This document shows positions 1 to 11,800 of a DNA stretch of 38,005 nucleotides, piece after piece. This DNA is from an uncultured Clostridia bacterium. Lineage in GTDB: Bacteria; Bacillota; Clostridia; Christensenellales; UBA1242. The stretch's first letter is position 1; each line of letters opens with the position of its first letter. Location of the stretch: assembly GCA_947629145.1 (NCBI GenBank), contig CANRCQ010000007.1, positions 1-38,005 of the forward strand. Direction: 5' to 3'. The notes beneath the pieces are model-generated. The model saw only the letters and a list, made by a program, of their open reading frames with translations, made no database searches and was not told the origin of the DNA. A program made the position numbers and the translations under genes.

Positions 1-738
1 GCAGCGCGTCCTGGTGTGGGGAAAACTTCGTTTGCAATGAATATTGCCGTCAGCGCCGCAGTGAACGAAAACAAAAAAGTTGCAATCTTTGCTCTTGAAA
101 TGAGCCGTGAACAACTTATGCAGCGCGCCCTTTCTTCGCTTGCAAAAGTGAACCTTGCGCACGTGCTTCGTGGCACGATGGATGGCGAAGAATGGAAACG
201 CATTTGGACAGCGGAGAAAAAACTCGCTCAAAGTGGAATTTATGTGGATGATTCATCCATGGTCACTCCGTTTGAGATAATCTCCAAGTGCAGAAAACTT
301 AAAATGACCGAAGGGCTTGACCTTATCGTGATTGACTATCTTCAACTTATGACAATGGGAAAATCATCTCGCGACAGCCGAAATCAAGAAGTCAGTGATA
401 TCACAAGAACTTTGAAAATTGCGGCAAAAGAACTTAATGTTCCAATAATTTTGCTTTCACAACTTTCGCGTGCGGTTGAAGTTCGTGAAGACCACAGACC
501 TGTGCTTTCAGACCTTCGTGATTCAGGAAGTATCGAACAGGATGCGGACATAGTTTTGTTCTTATACAATCCAGAAAAATACAACGATGTTCAAACGGAA
601 GACGAGCCAGGCACAGTTTATCTTCTTATATCAAAACACAGAAGTGGAAGCACTGGCGAAGTTAAACTTAAATGGGTTGGCGAATATACAACATATCTCA
701 ATCATGACGAAAAAGTTCAGGTTGAACAGCAAGAATAA
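1..738 (+). CDS. dnaB: Replicative DNA helicase DnaB, C-terminal part (5' truncated by window edge)
   Basis: Frame 1 begins AARPGVGKTSFAMNIA (Walker A); LIVIDYLQLM (Walker B), LSQLSRAVEVREDHRPVLSDLRDSGSIEQDADIV are DnaB hallmarks. Frame is open from base 1. Confidence 0.97.
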   Translation, partial: AARPGVGKTSFAMNIAVSAAVNENKKVAIFALEMSREQLMQRALSSLAKVNLAHVLRGTMDGEEWKRIWTAEKKLAQSGIYVDDSSMVTPFEIISKCRKLKMTEGLDLIVIDYLQLMTMGKSSRDSRNQEVSDITRTLKIAAKELNVPIILLSQLSRAVEVREDHRPVLSDLRDSGSIEQDADIVLFLYNPEKYNDVQTEDEPGTVYLLISKHRSGSTGEVKLKWVGEYTTYLNHDEKVQVEQQE

Positions 739-748
739 AGGAGAAAAC

Positions 749-1600
749 ATGAAAGGAAGAAAGTGGTTTATTGCAATAGTTATACTTTTGATAATTGCGG
801 CAGTGCTGACAGTTGTGTTTATCAATCTTTTCAGGGAAAAAGACACAAAAGAAACAATAAACACGGTGCATCACTATGTTCAGGAAGGCTATTTGAATGC
901 CGAAAGTCACGAAAATGAAATTACAAGACAATATTTAGAACAAATCAAGGCGCTTCCATCGACAGTTGAAAACATCACTGATGAAGACCGCAATCTTGCT
1001 TCAAATGCCATTGTCGCATTAGACGCATTTGAAATCTATGGGGGATTTTTCGACAGAGAGATAATTTACACAAAATACACCGAAGTTTACAGAAGCAACC
1101 GAAAGGCAGTTGCGGACAATTTCAGTGATGCGCAAAGATATATCAACACACTCACTTCCTATCTTGACTATGAAGATAGATTTAAAAACATTTTAGAGTC
1201 GCCAGACATACAAGTTAAACAGTCTTGGCTTGCACGCTCTTGGGCGGACTGCAATCAATATGTTTCAAGCATCACAACTTGCACGGCAAATGCAATGACA
1301 AAACTTGGAACAATCTACACAGCAAGTGTCACATCTCCGCTTATGAACAACAAACTTACAAAGGCAATTTTCTTTGCCACAAAAAACGTTACAGACAAAC
1401 TTAAAGACAATCTTAAAACAAAAGACTACACACAAACTTACAAGAAAGTGGCAGATGCTTATCTTGAAAAAAGCAAAGTTTCCTTGATTTTGGGTGTGCA
1501 ATACAACGAAGTTTTACAAGCAAAACTTGACAAAATATTGGGTGAAAATGGGCAAACAACAGATGAATATCAACAGTTGCTTGCAGGCACACTTGCATAG
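749..1600 (+). CDS. Hypothetical single-TM protein (283 aa), mostly alpha-helical extracytoplasmic region
   Basis: Start re-assigned to ATG 749 after AAAGGAGA (738-743 region); MKGRKWFIAIVILLIIAAVLTVVFINLF is an N-terminal TM. The longer ORF start at 587 overlaps dnaB and is not supported. Confidence 0.8.
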   Translation: MKGRKWFIAIVILLIIAAVLTVVFINLFREKDTKETINTVHHYVQEGYLNAESHENEITRQYLEQIKALPSTVENITDEDRNLASNAIVALDAFEIYGGFFDREIIYTKYTEVYRSNRKAVADNFSDAQRYINTLTSYLDYEDRFKNILESPDIQVKQSWLARSWADCNQYVSSITTCTANAMTKLGTIYTASVTSPLMNNKLTKAIFFATKNVTDKLKDNLKTKDYTQTYKKVADAYLEKSKVSLILGVQYNEVLQAKLDKILGENGQTTDEYQQLLAGTLA

Positions 1601-1608
1601 GAGGAGTT

Positions 1609-2712
1609 ATGAAATTTAAGATAAAATTATTGTCAGTTGTTGTTTTAATTGTGTCATGTTTCTGTTTAGTTGGGCTTGTGGGGTGCTGCGACAAGGTGAA
1701 CATTGGAACACTTGAAGCAAACTACAAAGCCTTGCAGGAAGTTTACACAAATGCAGTGAAAGATGGCGCTTTTGAAGAAAAGCAGGTTGATTCAACAGTT
1801 GCTGGCACAAAATACTACATCAATTTTGGACAGGAACTTCAAAAAAAGATTGATGCAAGTGAAAAGGGCTATGTTGAACTTAGAAAGTTATACAACACAT
1901 ATTTTGCTATTTCAAACGAGTTTATAGAACACACTATCGATTGGATTATTGGAAGAAAAGATGACCCAATCAGCAAAGCAACACAAAGTGCGGTTGAAAG
2001 TCTTAACTCTGCGCTTGTAAACTACACAGCAACCCTTAAAGACTTCCTTTTCAAAAGAGTGGACTTTGTGTATTATTTTGAACCAAATGAAACAGGCGAA
2101 TCACTTGCATCCAAGTTTTCCCCTGAAGACAATTTCAGTGTTCTTACAATTTTCAAAAGAACATATGGCGCAATGGTGGATGCAAATGTAAACTTTTCAC
2201 TTGCACTTGCGGATGCCATTGAAACGACAAATGTTTATGAAGATATAAACAATTCCGAGCCAACATCCCACGACCGCGACTTGATTAAACAATATATTCG
2301 TGCAAAATTATTGAAAGTTTTTTCAAAGTTTAATATCACGGAAATTGACAGTAAATTCAACTGGGCAAACACCCAAAGCAATGGGCCAGCAAAGGCAGAA
2401 ATACAAAAATATCTAAATCAACTTGATGAAGATTTCTCTTTGTATAAAACCGTTCTCACGGCGCAGGCAGACCCACAAGTTGCAACAAAGGAAGAAATTC
2501 AAACGCTTTGGGAATACACTCAAGACTTTTTGGTTGAAACCAACGACTATTACACTGCACTCAACAGCCTTAATTTAAGTGCTTTCAATGCAGTATTATT
2601 TGAATATAAAGATTATGACAAACAAGCATTAAATTACATGGACAAGATAGAACAATATGTAACAATATCACTGCCAGAATTTTTAAACAAAATACAAGAA
2701 ATTTTAAATTAA
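1609..2712 (+). CDS. Putative lipoprotein of unknown function (367 aa)
   Basis: RBS GGAGG just upstream; MKFKIKLLSVVVLIVSCFCLVGLVGC signal with lipobox LVGC. Confidence 0.8.
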   Translation: MKFKIKLLSVVVLIVSCFCLVGLVGCCDKVNIGTLEANYKALQEVYTNAVKDGAFEEKQVDSTVAGTKYYINFGQELQKKIDASEKGYVELRKLYNTYFAISNEFIEHTIDWIIGRKDDPISKATQSAVESLNSALVNYTATLKDFLFKRVDFVYYFEPNETGESLASKFSPEDNFSVLTIFKRTYGAMVDANVNFSLALADAIETTNVYEDINNSEPTSHDRDLIKQYIRAKLLKVFSKFNITEIDSKFNWANTQSNGPAKAEIQKYLNQLDEDFSLYKTVLTAQADPQVATKEEIQTLWEYTQDFLVETNDYYTALNSLNLSAFNAVLFEYKDYDKQALNYMDKIEQYVTISLPEFLNKIQEILN

Positions 2713-2724
2713 AAAGGTGAAAAA

Positions 2725-4353
2725 ATGAACAAAAACATTGAATTAGCACAACTTTTGTTTCCAAACAACAAATACACTGTTGAAGAAATTGAAAAGAAAT
2801 ATCCTAAAAGAAAGTTGAAAAAGGGTGCGCAAGTGACAAGATTTGCGCCAAGTCCAACTGGATTTATGCATCTTGGCGGATTTTTCCAAGCGATAATTGA
2901 CTATCAAATTGCAAAGCAAAGCGGCGGCGTTTTTATGCTTAGAATTGAAGACACTGACAAAAAACGCGAAATTGCTGGCTCTGACCAAATTGTCATGTCA
3001 ATTCTCACATCACATGGCCTTACACCAGATGAGTTTGAAATGAAAGGCGGTGTGACCATGGGCGACTATGGCCCATATTATCAAAGTGAGCGCACCGAAA
3101 TCTACAAAGCATATGCAAAGAAACTTGTGGAGCAAGGGGATGCTTTTCCTTGTTTTTGCAGAAAAACAGAAGGGCTTTTGGACGTTGAAGAAAAGCGAAA
3201 GAAAAAGTTTGCTGTTGGGCTGAATGAAGACAAAGACCCTTGCCGCAACTTGACTTTTGAACAAGTTGCACAAAACCTTAAAGACGGCAAAAAGTTTGCT
3301 ATTCGTTTGAAATCAAAGGCAAATGGCGATGGCAAAGTGACACTTGTTGATGTTGTAAAGGGCGAAATTGAACTGCAAGAGAATGGTAAAGACGCAATCC
3401 TTTTGAAAGACGACCTTACCCCAACATATCATTTTGCACACGCTGTGGATGACACACTTATGGGCACAACAATCGTGGTGCGCGGCGAAGAGTGGCTTCC
3501 ATCTTATCCACTTCACAAAGAGATTTTTGAAGTTTTGGGATTTGAACAGCCAAAATATATGCACACACCACTTATTTACAAATTTAACGACAAAAACAAC
3601 AAGATTAAACTTTCAAAACGCAAGCATCCAGAAGCAGATATGCGCTTTTTTGACAGTGTTGGCTATCCAAAGGATGCTGTTTTGGAATATTTGACAAATC
3701 TTGCAAATTCCAAATTTGAAAGTTGGCGTGCTGAAAATCCAACGGCTTCTTATTGGGATTTTCCTTTTGACGCATACAACATAACTGCCAACACACCAAT
3801 CTTTGATTTTGTCAAACTTGACGATATTTCAAAAGAGATAATTTCAAAAATGAGCGCGCAAAGTTGCTATGAAAGTTTGCTTTTGTGGGCAAAGGAAAAT
3901 GCAACGGAAACCGCAAAATATCTTGAAAAAGATGCAGAATATGTCACAAAAGTTTTAAATATCGACCGCGAAAAGCCAAAGCCAAGAAAAGATATTTGCA
4001 AATGGAGCGAGTTTTTTGATTTGTTTGCATATATGTTTTCAAAGCCAAAGAAGTTTGAAGTTGACAACAAAAAGCAATTTGAAGAAGTTATTAAAAACTA
4101 CAAAAAATATTTAGATTTATCTTCAAAAGAAGTGTGGTTTGACAAAGTTAAAAAGATGTCACAAGAACTTGGCTATGCAGTCAACAATGCAGATTACAAG
4201 AAAAATCCACAAAACTTTAAGGGCAATGTTGCCAAAGTTTGTGAGTATATTCGCTTGGCAATCACTGGGCAGCAAAACAGCCCAGACCTTTTTGAAATCA
4301 TGACTTTGCTTGGCGAAAAAGAAGTGTTAGACCGTTTGGATGAAGCACTTTAA
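2725..4353 (+). CDS. gltX: Glutamate--tRNA ligase (Clostridia-type with N-terminal extension)
   Basis: RFAPSPTGFMHLGG (HIGH-region), FMLRIEDTDKKRE, KLSKRK (KMSKS-like); RBS AAAGGTG. Confidence 0.95.
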   Translation: MNKNIELAQLLFPNNKYTVEEIEKKYPKRKLKKGAQVTRFAPSPTGFMHLGGFFQAIIDYQIAKQSGGVFMLRIEDTDKKREIAGSDQIVMSILTSHGLTPDEFEMKGGVTMGDYGPYYQSERTEIYKAYAKKLVEQGDAFPCFCRKTEGLLDVEEKRKKKFAVGLNEDKDPCRNLTFEQVAQNLKDGKKFAIRLKSKANGDGKVTLVDVVKGEIELQENGKDAILLKDDLTPTYHFAHAVDDTLMGTTIVVRGEEWLPSYPLHKEIFEVLGFEQPKYMHTPLIYKFNDKNNKIKLSKRKHPEADMRFFDSVGYPKDAVLEYLTNLANSKFESWRAENPTASYWDFPFDAYNITANTPIFDFVKLDDISKEIISKMSAQSCYESLLLWAKENATETAKYLEKDAEYVTKVLNIDREKPKPRKDICKWSEFFDLFAYMFSKPKKFEVDNKKQFEEVIKNYKKYLDLSSKEVWFDKVKKMSQELGYAVNNADYKKNPQNFKGNVAKVCEYIRLAITGQQNSPDLFEIMTLLGEKEVLDRLDEAL

Positions 4354-4582
4354 AAAATAAATAAAAATTAAAAATAAATAATATTTTTTGAATTTTTTTC
4401 TTAATTTTAATAAAAAATATTAAAAAAATCAAAAAAAATAATAAAAATCGCTGAAAATTCGATATTTAGGGCTATTTAAATATGTAAATAAATAATTAAA
4501 AAAATATTTTTCAATAAAAAATAATTATTTTTAATTTAATTTTAATTTATTTTTAATTTTTATAAAAAAAAGGACAAAAAAT
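4354..4582. other. Extremely AT-rich intergenic segment (about 92% A+T by hand count)
   Basis: Only ~18 G/C in 229 nt, with repeated A- and T-tracts; lies between gltX and trpS. Confidence 0.9.
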
Positions 4583-5641
4583 ATGAAAAAAATAATATTA
4601 ACTGGGGATAGACCAACTGGCAATCTTCACATCGGCCATTATGTTGGCTCTATTCAAAACAGACTGAAGTTGCAAGAAGCAGGCGACTATGAAAAGTTTT
4701 ATTTGATGATTGCCGACACACAAGCGCTTACAGACAATGCGGACAATGTTGATAAAGTCAAAAACAACATCATTCAAGTTGCCATCGACTATCTTTCGGC
4801 TGGGATTGACCCAAACAAAGTTACAATTTTTATTCAATCGCAAGTTCCAGAACTTGCTGAAATGACAATGTATTTTATGAACTTAGTTACACTTTCTCGC
4901 CTTACAAGAAATCCAACTGTAAAAGAAGAAACAAAAATGCGTGGCTTTACAAGTTCAATTCCAGTTGGATTTATGTGTTATCCAATAAGTCAGGCGGCAG
5001 ATATTTTGGCTTTTGATGCAAACATTGTGCCTGTTGGGGATGACCAACTGCCTATGATTGAACAGACACGCGAGATTTCAAGAGCCTTCAATTCCACCTA
5101 CAAACAAAATGTTTTAGTTTTGCCAGAAGCAGTTTTGCCAGAAAACGAAACGTGCAGAAGGCTTGTTGGCACAGACGGAAGTGCAAAAATGAGCAAGTCC
5201 GCCGGAAACTGTATTTATCTCAAAGACGAGCCAGATGTTATCAAACAAAAGATAATGAATGCCTACACCGACCCAAATCATATCAAAGTCACCGACCCTG
5301 GGAAAGTGGAAGGGAATGTTGTGTTTGAATATCTTGATGCCTTTTGCAAAGATGAGCATTTTGCAAAGTATTTGCCAGAATATAAAAATTTGGAAGAACT
5401 TAAAGTACACTATCGCCGCGGCGGACTTGGGGATGTTAAAATAAAGTTGTTTTTGAACAACATCATGCAAGAACTGCTTGCTCCAATCCGTGAAAGACGC
5501 AAGGAACTTGAAAAAAATGTGGATGAAATCTACAAAATGTTGTTTGAAAACGGCAAAAAAGCGAGCGCTGTTGCTGCACAAACCTTGCAGCGAATGAAGG
5601 ACGCAATGGGAATAAATTACTTAAAATTCCTAAAAAAGTAA
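4583..5641 (+). CDS. trpS: Tryptophan--tRNA ligase
   Basis: GDRPTGNLHIGHYVGSI, VPVGDDQ, KMSKSAGNCIYL; RBS AAAGGA. Confidence 0.97.
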   Translation: MKKIILTGDRPTGNLHIGHYVGSIQNRLKLQEAGDYEKFYLMIADTQALTDNADNVDKVKNNIIQVAIDYLSAGIDPNKVTIFIQSQVPELAEMTMYFMNLVTLSRLTRNPTVKEETKMRGFTSSIPVGFMCYPISQAADILAFDANIVPVGDDQLPMIEQTREISRAFNSTYKQNVLVLPEAVLPENETCRRLVGTDGSAKMSKSAGNCIYLKDEPDVIKQKIMNAYTDPNHIKVTDPGKVEGNVVFEYLDAFCKDEHFAKYLPEYKNLEELKVHYRRGGLGDVKIKLFLNNIMQELLAPIRERRKELEKNVDEIYKMLFENGKKASAVAAQTLQRMKDAMGINYLKFLKK

Positions 5642-5653
5642 TAAAAAAACATT

Positions 5654-5697
5654 AAAAAACGCGAAAAAAACAGAAATTTTTGCGTTTTTTTATTTTT
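5654..5697 (+). terminator. Rho-independent terminator after trpS
   Basis: AAAAAACGC (654-662) pairs with GCGTTTTTT (682-690), followed by T-rich tail. Confidence 0.75.
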
Positions 5698-5786
5698 TGA
5701 GCATTTAAAGCAAAAATGTGTTCACTCTGCGCGCGCGAGCGTTTTAAAATTTATTTTTATATATATAATATATTTATGCATTTTGT

Positions 5787-5816
5787 TTGCGTTTTTTGGC
5801 GTCTTTTTGATATAAT
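5787..5816 (+). promoter_or_regulatory. Putative sigma-A promoter of the giant gene (extended -10)
   Basis: TTGCGT -18 nt- TATAAT with TGA immediately before (TGaTATAAT). Confidence 0.55.
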
Positions 5817-5839
5817 AAAAATAGTTTAAAGGTGGCTTG

Positions 5840-8800
5840 GTGAAAAGAAGAGTTAACTTTTTAATGTTGATTATATTCGCGTTGTGCGGAATTTTTGCTG
5901 GAATTAAACTTCCAACTTTTGTTGCACACGCTTCAAGTCAAACTGCAAGTGTTTGGGATGGAAAAATATACGAAAGAAGTGACTTGACCAATGCCGACTA
6001 TTACGAAGAAGGAAGCAAAGTTTATATTAGAAGCGCAAAGGGCTTTTCTTATTTTGCAAATTCTGTGAACAAGTCAACGGAATATCGCACATACAGCGGA
6101 ATGACAGTTTATCTTGAAACTGACATTGACCTTGCTGGAAAAGCCTGGACCCCAATTGGAAGTGGCAGCGGCAACGTCTTCCAAGGGACTTTCAATGGCG
6201 CTGCGGAAGGGCAATCCCAGGGGCATTACATTTACAATTTAAGCATTTCAGGTGAATTTACATATGCCGGACTTTTTGGAATAACTGGAAGTTCTGCGCG
6301 CATTTTAAACACACATCTTAGAAATGTCCAAATCAATGCGAACGCATCATATGTTGGCGCGATTGCTGGAAGTTTTGCATCCACAGACACAAATGCTTTT
6401 TCAAGCAACTCTGTTGAAGGGAATATTTTCGCAAACTCATCGGTGGCTGTTGGTGGACTTGTTGGAACAATGGCAGCGGCAATCACTTCTTGTTTTGCCA
6501 ATGTAAACATAAATGTCAACAACACTTCTTGCAATGTTGGTGGACTTGTTGGAACAATGGCAGGTTCAAGTTTGAGAACATCTTTTGCGGAAGGGGAAAT
6601 TGAAGCGAGTGCGCAAAATACTGGTGGGCTTGTCGGCTTGGCTTCAAGCACACTTTCAATTACGGACAGTTACAACGCGGCAAATATCAAGGCAACCAAC
6701 GGAAACTTTGGCGGACTTGTGGGGGATGCTGAAAACAACATCACATTAAATCACACCTACAATATTGGGGATTTGCCAGCAGAAACATCTGTGCAGACTT
6801 TTAAACGTGGCGCTCTTATTGGAATGGTGAACAGCGCCGCAACCATCCAAAACAGTTTTTATGTATATGAAACAAGTGATATTGGGATTTGCAACTCTTC
6901 TACACAAGAAGGAAATGCAAGTTCTTATTCAATTTCAAATGTTTACTCGATAAAGAAAGATTCTAGCAGCGACAGATTGGCAAAAACTCGCGAATTTTAT
7001 TTGGACACAAGCCGCTGGGCTGGAACTTGGGATTTAACTTCTTTGGTTCCTGAATGGGGAATAAGCAGAAACATCAATTCGTCTTACCCATATCTTATAA
7101 GGACAGCCGCTATTGTGTCTGCAAACAATGATGTATCTTATATGCTTTCCGGCTCTGGCACGGTGGATGACCCTTACATAATCGAAACGACAGGCGATTT
7201 GGCGGCAGTGGCAGAGTTTTACAATAATGGCAATGGCACAAATGAAACTTATTATTTCTCTTTGAAAAATAACATCTCTCTTTTGGGGCGCTCTTGGCAA
7301 CCTATTGGACACTCAAAAGCCTTCAACGGAGTTTTCGATGGAAACGGACACTCAATCACAGACCTTACTTGTTCACTTTATGAACAATATGCTTATCACG
7401 GACTTTTTGGACAGACAGAAAATGCAGTCATTAAAAATCTTACTATGGAAAATGTGAGATTTATAAATGATGGACAGACTGGACACGCTTATGGGAATTT
7501 TATTGGCTATGTTGCAGGGACAACATATCTTATAAACTGCGCCGATTATAATTCCGGACAAACCATTGGTGCGGTTGCAACAACAGGGGCTTCACAAGAA
7601 AAAAACTTGACTGTTGTCTATGGAAAGGAAAATGTGACAATAAGCGGCTCGCTTATCAAGGACAACCTTAAACTTACCGGAATAGCATACAACACGGCAT
7701 ACGAAGTGACAATAAACGGCAATGGTGGAATTTTCTATGAAACATATGCTCTTGAAAATTCAACCGACATATCTGGCGGAAAGGTTAAAAAACCTTATGC
7801 CACAGACGAAGGCAAACCTTATTACGGAGAATACAAAGTAATTTGGGAGTATGCACGCGGCGCTGGACAACAACATTATTTTAAACTTAAAGATGTTGGC
7901 GCGATTGATGCTTCTTACGGAAAATCACTCTTGCCAGTGGGAACAGAAAATTGGGGCGAAAACGATGTTTTGTATCTTCGTGGCAAAAAACTTGAAAGTT
8001 TTAGATACACAAGAAGGGGCGGAGAAAGTGTTGTTCAACAAGGGGACAACATTGTGATTGAAAGCAGCAGCCAAGACTCTGCCGCCGCCACAATTATTGA
8101 AGGGATTGATGCAAATTGGCAAACTGCAACGCAGACAGTCAGGGTGTATTACAATCAATATGAAAAAGACAATTTTAATGCCGAGATAAACAGAACCGCC
8201 GAATATCTCAACAGATTTGCTGCAGACGGAAACAAAAGTGATGAGATTATTTCAATTGACGATGATGGCTTAATTTATGTTGACTACAAATTGGAATACA
8301 ACTCTTTAATAAGTGACGGCGCAAACGGAAAAATCTTTGAAACATTGAAATATGGCGACAGTTTGTCTGTGCGTGAAGGCTTTGAAGTGGGTGAACTTTA
8401 TTATGACGCAAGTTTTAGAAACAAAGTTGAAAAAACTTCCAGTGGTTTTGTGAATGGAAATTTTCAAAAAGTTTACGCAAAATGGGTGGGGCAAAATATC
8501 ACTGGTTCGATAGACGTCAAATTTAACACCAACCACAATATTGATTTACAAGACGCGGTTCAAGAGATTTGGTTCACATCTTATTATGAAAATGGGAATG
8601 ACGGAACTAAAGATTACACCCAATTTGAACCTATAGAAAGCGATTTTCAGTCAAGCATAATGGCAACATTCGATTATGAATATACAATAAGCGATTCAAT
8701 GGACGACTCTGGGAAATTTACAATTTCTTTAAAAAATGGTTTTCAAATTGAAGAAGGAAGTGAAATTGTAATTGAAAACAGCCCTGACACAAACTTTGGT

Positions 8801-11800
8801 GTTTTGACAAGCAATATGGGAACAACTTTCACAGAATTACAAGATTTTAACAGTGCTCTCTTTTACAACTTGGTGGGGAAAGTGACCGTTTCCATGACAA
8901 TAACACCAACAACATATGATGTAGGTCAATTCTCCATAGCGCCTAATTTGGTGTTTGGTGTTGGCCCAATGGAAGAGATGAACATCACAAAAACAGGGGA
9001 AAATTATCGCTCGAATGTTTCAATTTTAAGTGGGGCACAATATATTGATATTTTAAGTTTTGCAGACGACCAATTGAAAGCGCGCTTATATGAGTTTCAA
9101 ACTTCTCAATCTCAAGTTGCCGAAGAGAGAAGGATTCCGCTTTATGTAGGCTTTGATTTTAAGAACAAAATGCTTATCTTTTCAAATACAGACCACGATA
9201 TTGTTTCATGTAATTTTGCGGAATCTGGAACTTTCTACTTTACTCATGGAGAGCAAAGAACAACTTACAGATGGGACACTGTGCAAGAAAAAATTGGAGA
9301 AGAAGGCGGAGAAGATATAACTGAAACATTCTATGTTATTAAAAAAGATTCAAGCATAGATAATGACTTTATTGTAAAATATTCGACATCATACAGAGGT
9401 ATGCTTTCCTTCCCAGCAAGAACAAATTTTGTTGTTGTTATGGACACGACTTTGCAAACGGCGGACTCAATGCCGATTGATTTTAGATATGAAAATATTA
9501 TAGGTGAAGAAGGGGATATTGCGGATATTACAGTGACAAATCTTATTGAAAATTCAGCTGACCCTAACAGACCTTTTAAAGGATTGTGGGAATTTGAAAA
9601 ACTTCTTGGAGTTGATGAAGCCGCAAACAGAAAATTTCAGGCATTCACAACATTTGAAAAAGCATATTTAGATATAGAATTTGTTACAAAGGCGGAAGAT
9701 GGAACTTTGAAAAAACTTTCAAATCATGCGCCATCTTACACTTTGTATTCTGTTAAAACAACCCCAGAAGGCGAAGAAACCAAGGAAGAAACCAACGAAT
9801 TTGATATTAGCACAAGTGGAAAAATTCAACTTGATTTCACAAACACAAGATATTATGAAGTTGTGCCTGAAGGAACATTGTATAATCAAGAAGATTACAC
9901 ATTAAAAGTTGAAGTTGAATCATACAATGTGGAAGATTTAAAAGACAATCAAGAATTTGGGGAGTATTTAGAAAGATTTAAAAATGATAACAGTATAATT
10001 TTTGATATTGTTAAAAACGATGGAAAAACTTTAATTTTAGACTATACAAGAGAAAGAAATGAAGACGGCAGTTTTAATTTAATAAACGGCTGGCAGGCAG
10101 GGCTTTACAAACTTTCTATAGTTTGCCAAGATGTGCAATACACAGTGAATGTTAGAAATGTTTTTGTGGATGTTGATGGCAATGTTTTAGACAATGTTCA
10201 AGACAGCGGAATACAGACAAAGGTTAGTTTCCTTGACACAGAAACGGTTGCAGGCGAAGATGTTGCAACGGCGGAAAAGACATCACTTTACACAACAGAC
10301 ATTTCCATTTCCACCGAACTTACAGAAAACAAAGGATTTGTGTTTAGGGGTTGGAATTTTGATGGCGCGGAAGATTTTACTGACAGAACAAACATTCATA
10401 GCTATGCAACAAGTTTGACTTTCACTCTTTCTCAATACAATTATTCAAGATTTGTTGAAGCACAAAATGAAATCACAATTTCCGCAGTTTACACAGTGAA
10501 GCAAGTTAGAATTTTGGGTTACAGGTCTTATTCAATTCAAGAAACTGACGAACTTGGCACACATGAAAGATTTGAAAGCGGAAGGCTTACATACACACTT
10601 ACTCAGCCAGAGAAAGAAGAGATAATCTACAATTACAACACCGCCAACATTCAGCAGACACTTTTAAACATTTGGCTCAGCCAAAATGAATATTTGTATT
10701 ATTACATAATCGGCTATAAGATTGTAAACGACAGGGGGACAACTCTTGCAATCGCAAAGACTGACGAAGGCGAAGACGTTTACAATGCTTTAAGGGATGA
10801 AAGCGATTTTGACGACCCAAGTTTCAACTCATCTCGTTGGGATGGCTTTTCGCTGGATGATTATTTGGAATATATTTTAAGAAATGACCAAACCACAAGC
10901 ACATCAAGGACATTATATCTTTCCCCAATTTTAAAGAGAAAAAACATAACCTTGATTTTCCATTCTGGCACAGGCGACCTTGGAAATCAATATGGCGATG
11001 AAAAGAATGGCACAATCTATGCAAACACAACACCTTATGCAACAGAAGTTCCAAACGACAAGACATTTGAAATTGTAAATCCAGCATCAATAATCTATTT
11101 AAACACCTACAATGTGGATTTTAGTGACAGACAGATTGCGCTTGACCAAGTGTTCTATTCAAGAGTGGGCTACACGAAGCCAGACAGCAACTATTGGGCA
11201 TGGAAAAACATCAATTCTTCTGGAACAATCTTATATTCACAACTTTCGTTAATCCCACAAATGTATAACTTCAACGGCACAAGCGGAGAAGTGCATTTTT
11301 ACATCAACTGGCAAGTGGAAACTTACAACATAACTTTCAGGCCTGGAGATGGCTTCTTTGAAGATGGAGATACATTTAAAACAATCCAAGTTGAATATGA
11401 TGCCATGATAAGAACGGAAATTCCTGTCAATATTTCAAGAAACGGCTATTCATTCGCTGGATGGGGAATTGATGGGGATGAAAACAAAAAGTTCTTTGAC
11501 GAAAAGGGCGTTCTTGTAGGCGCGAACATTGAATATGACGGACAGACCTATTTTGTCAACCGCCTTTACAAACACGCAGGAAACATTGTTTTGTTGCCAA
11601 TTTGGAGTTCACAACTATTTACTATAATTGTGGACTACAACAGCGGCACGGACATAAGAGAGCAAACATCTCAAACATACACACTTTTATATGGCGGAAG
11701 TTTTGCAGGAATATTCAATGCTGACGGCACACTTATTGAATACAATGTTTCAAGAGAAGGCTATTTACTTGATGGATTTTATGTAGCAAACGAAGCTGAC

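Noticed and set aside
587-748. N-terminal extension of the ORF at 587
   Set aside because: Overlaps the dnaB 3' end; a good SD precedes ATG 749 and a TM segment follows directly.
4354-4582. T-box riboswitch upstream of trpS
   Set aside because: No TGGNACCGCG-type T-box sequence or specifier structure seen in this AT-rich leader.
5114-5581. 155-aa minus-strand ORF opposite trpS
   Set aside because: Phe/Lys-rich antisense shadow of a confident CDS, no recognisable domain.
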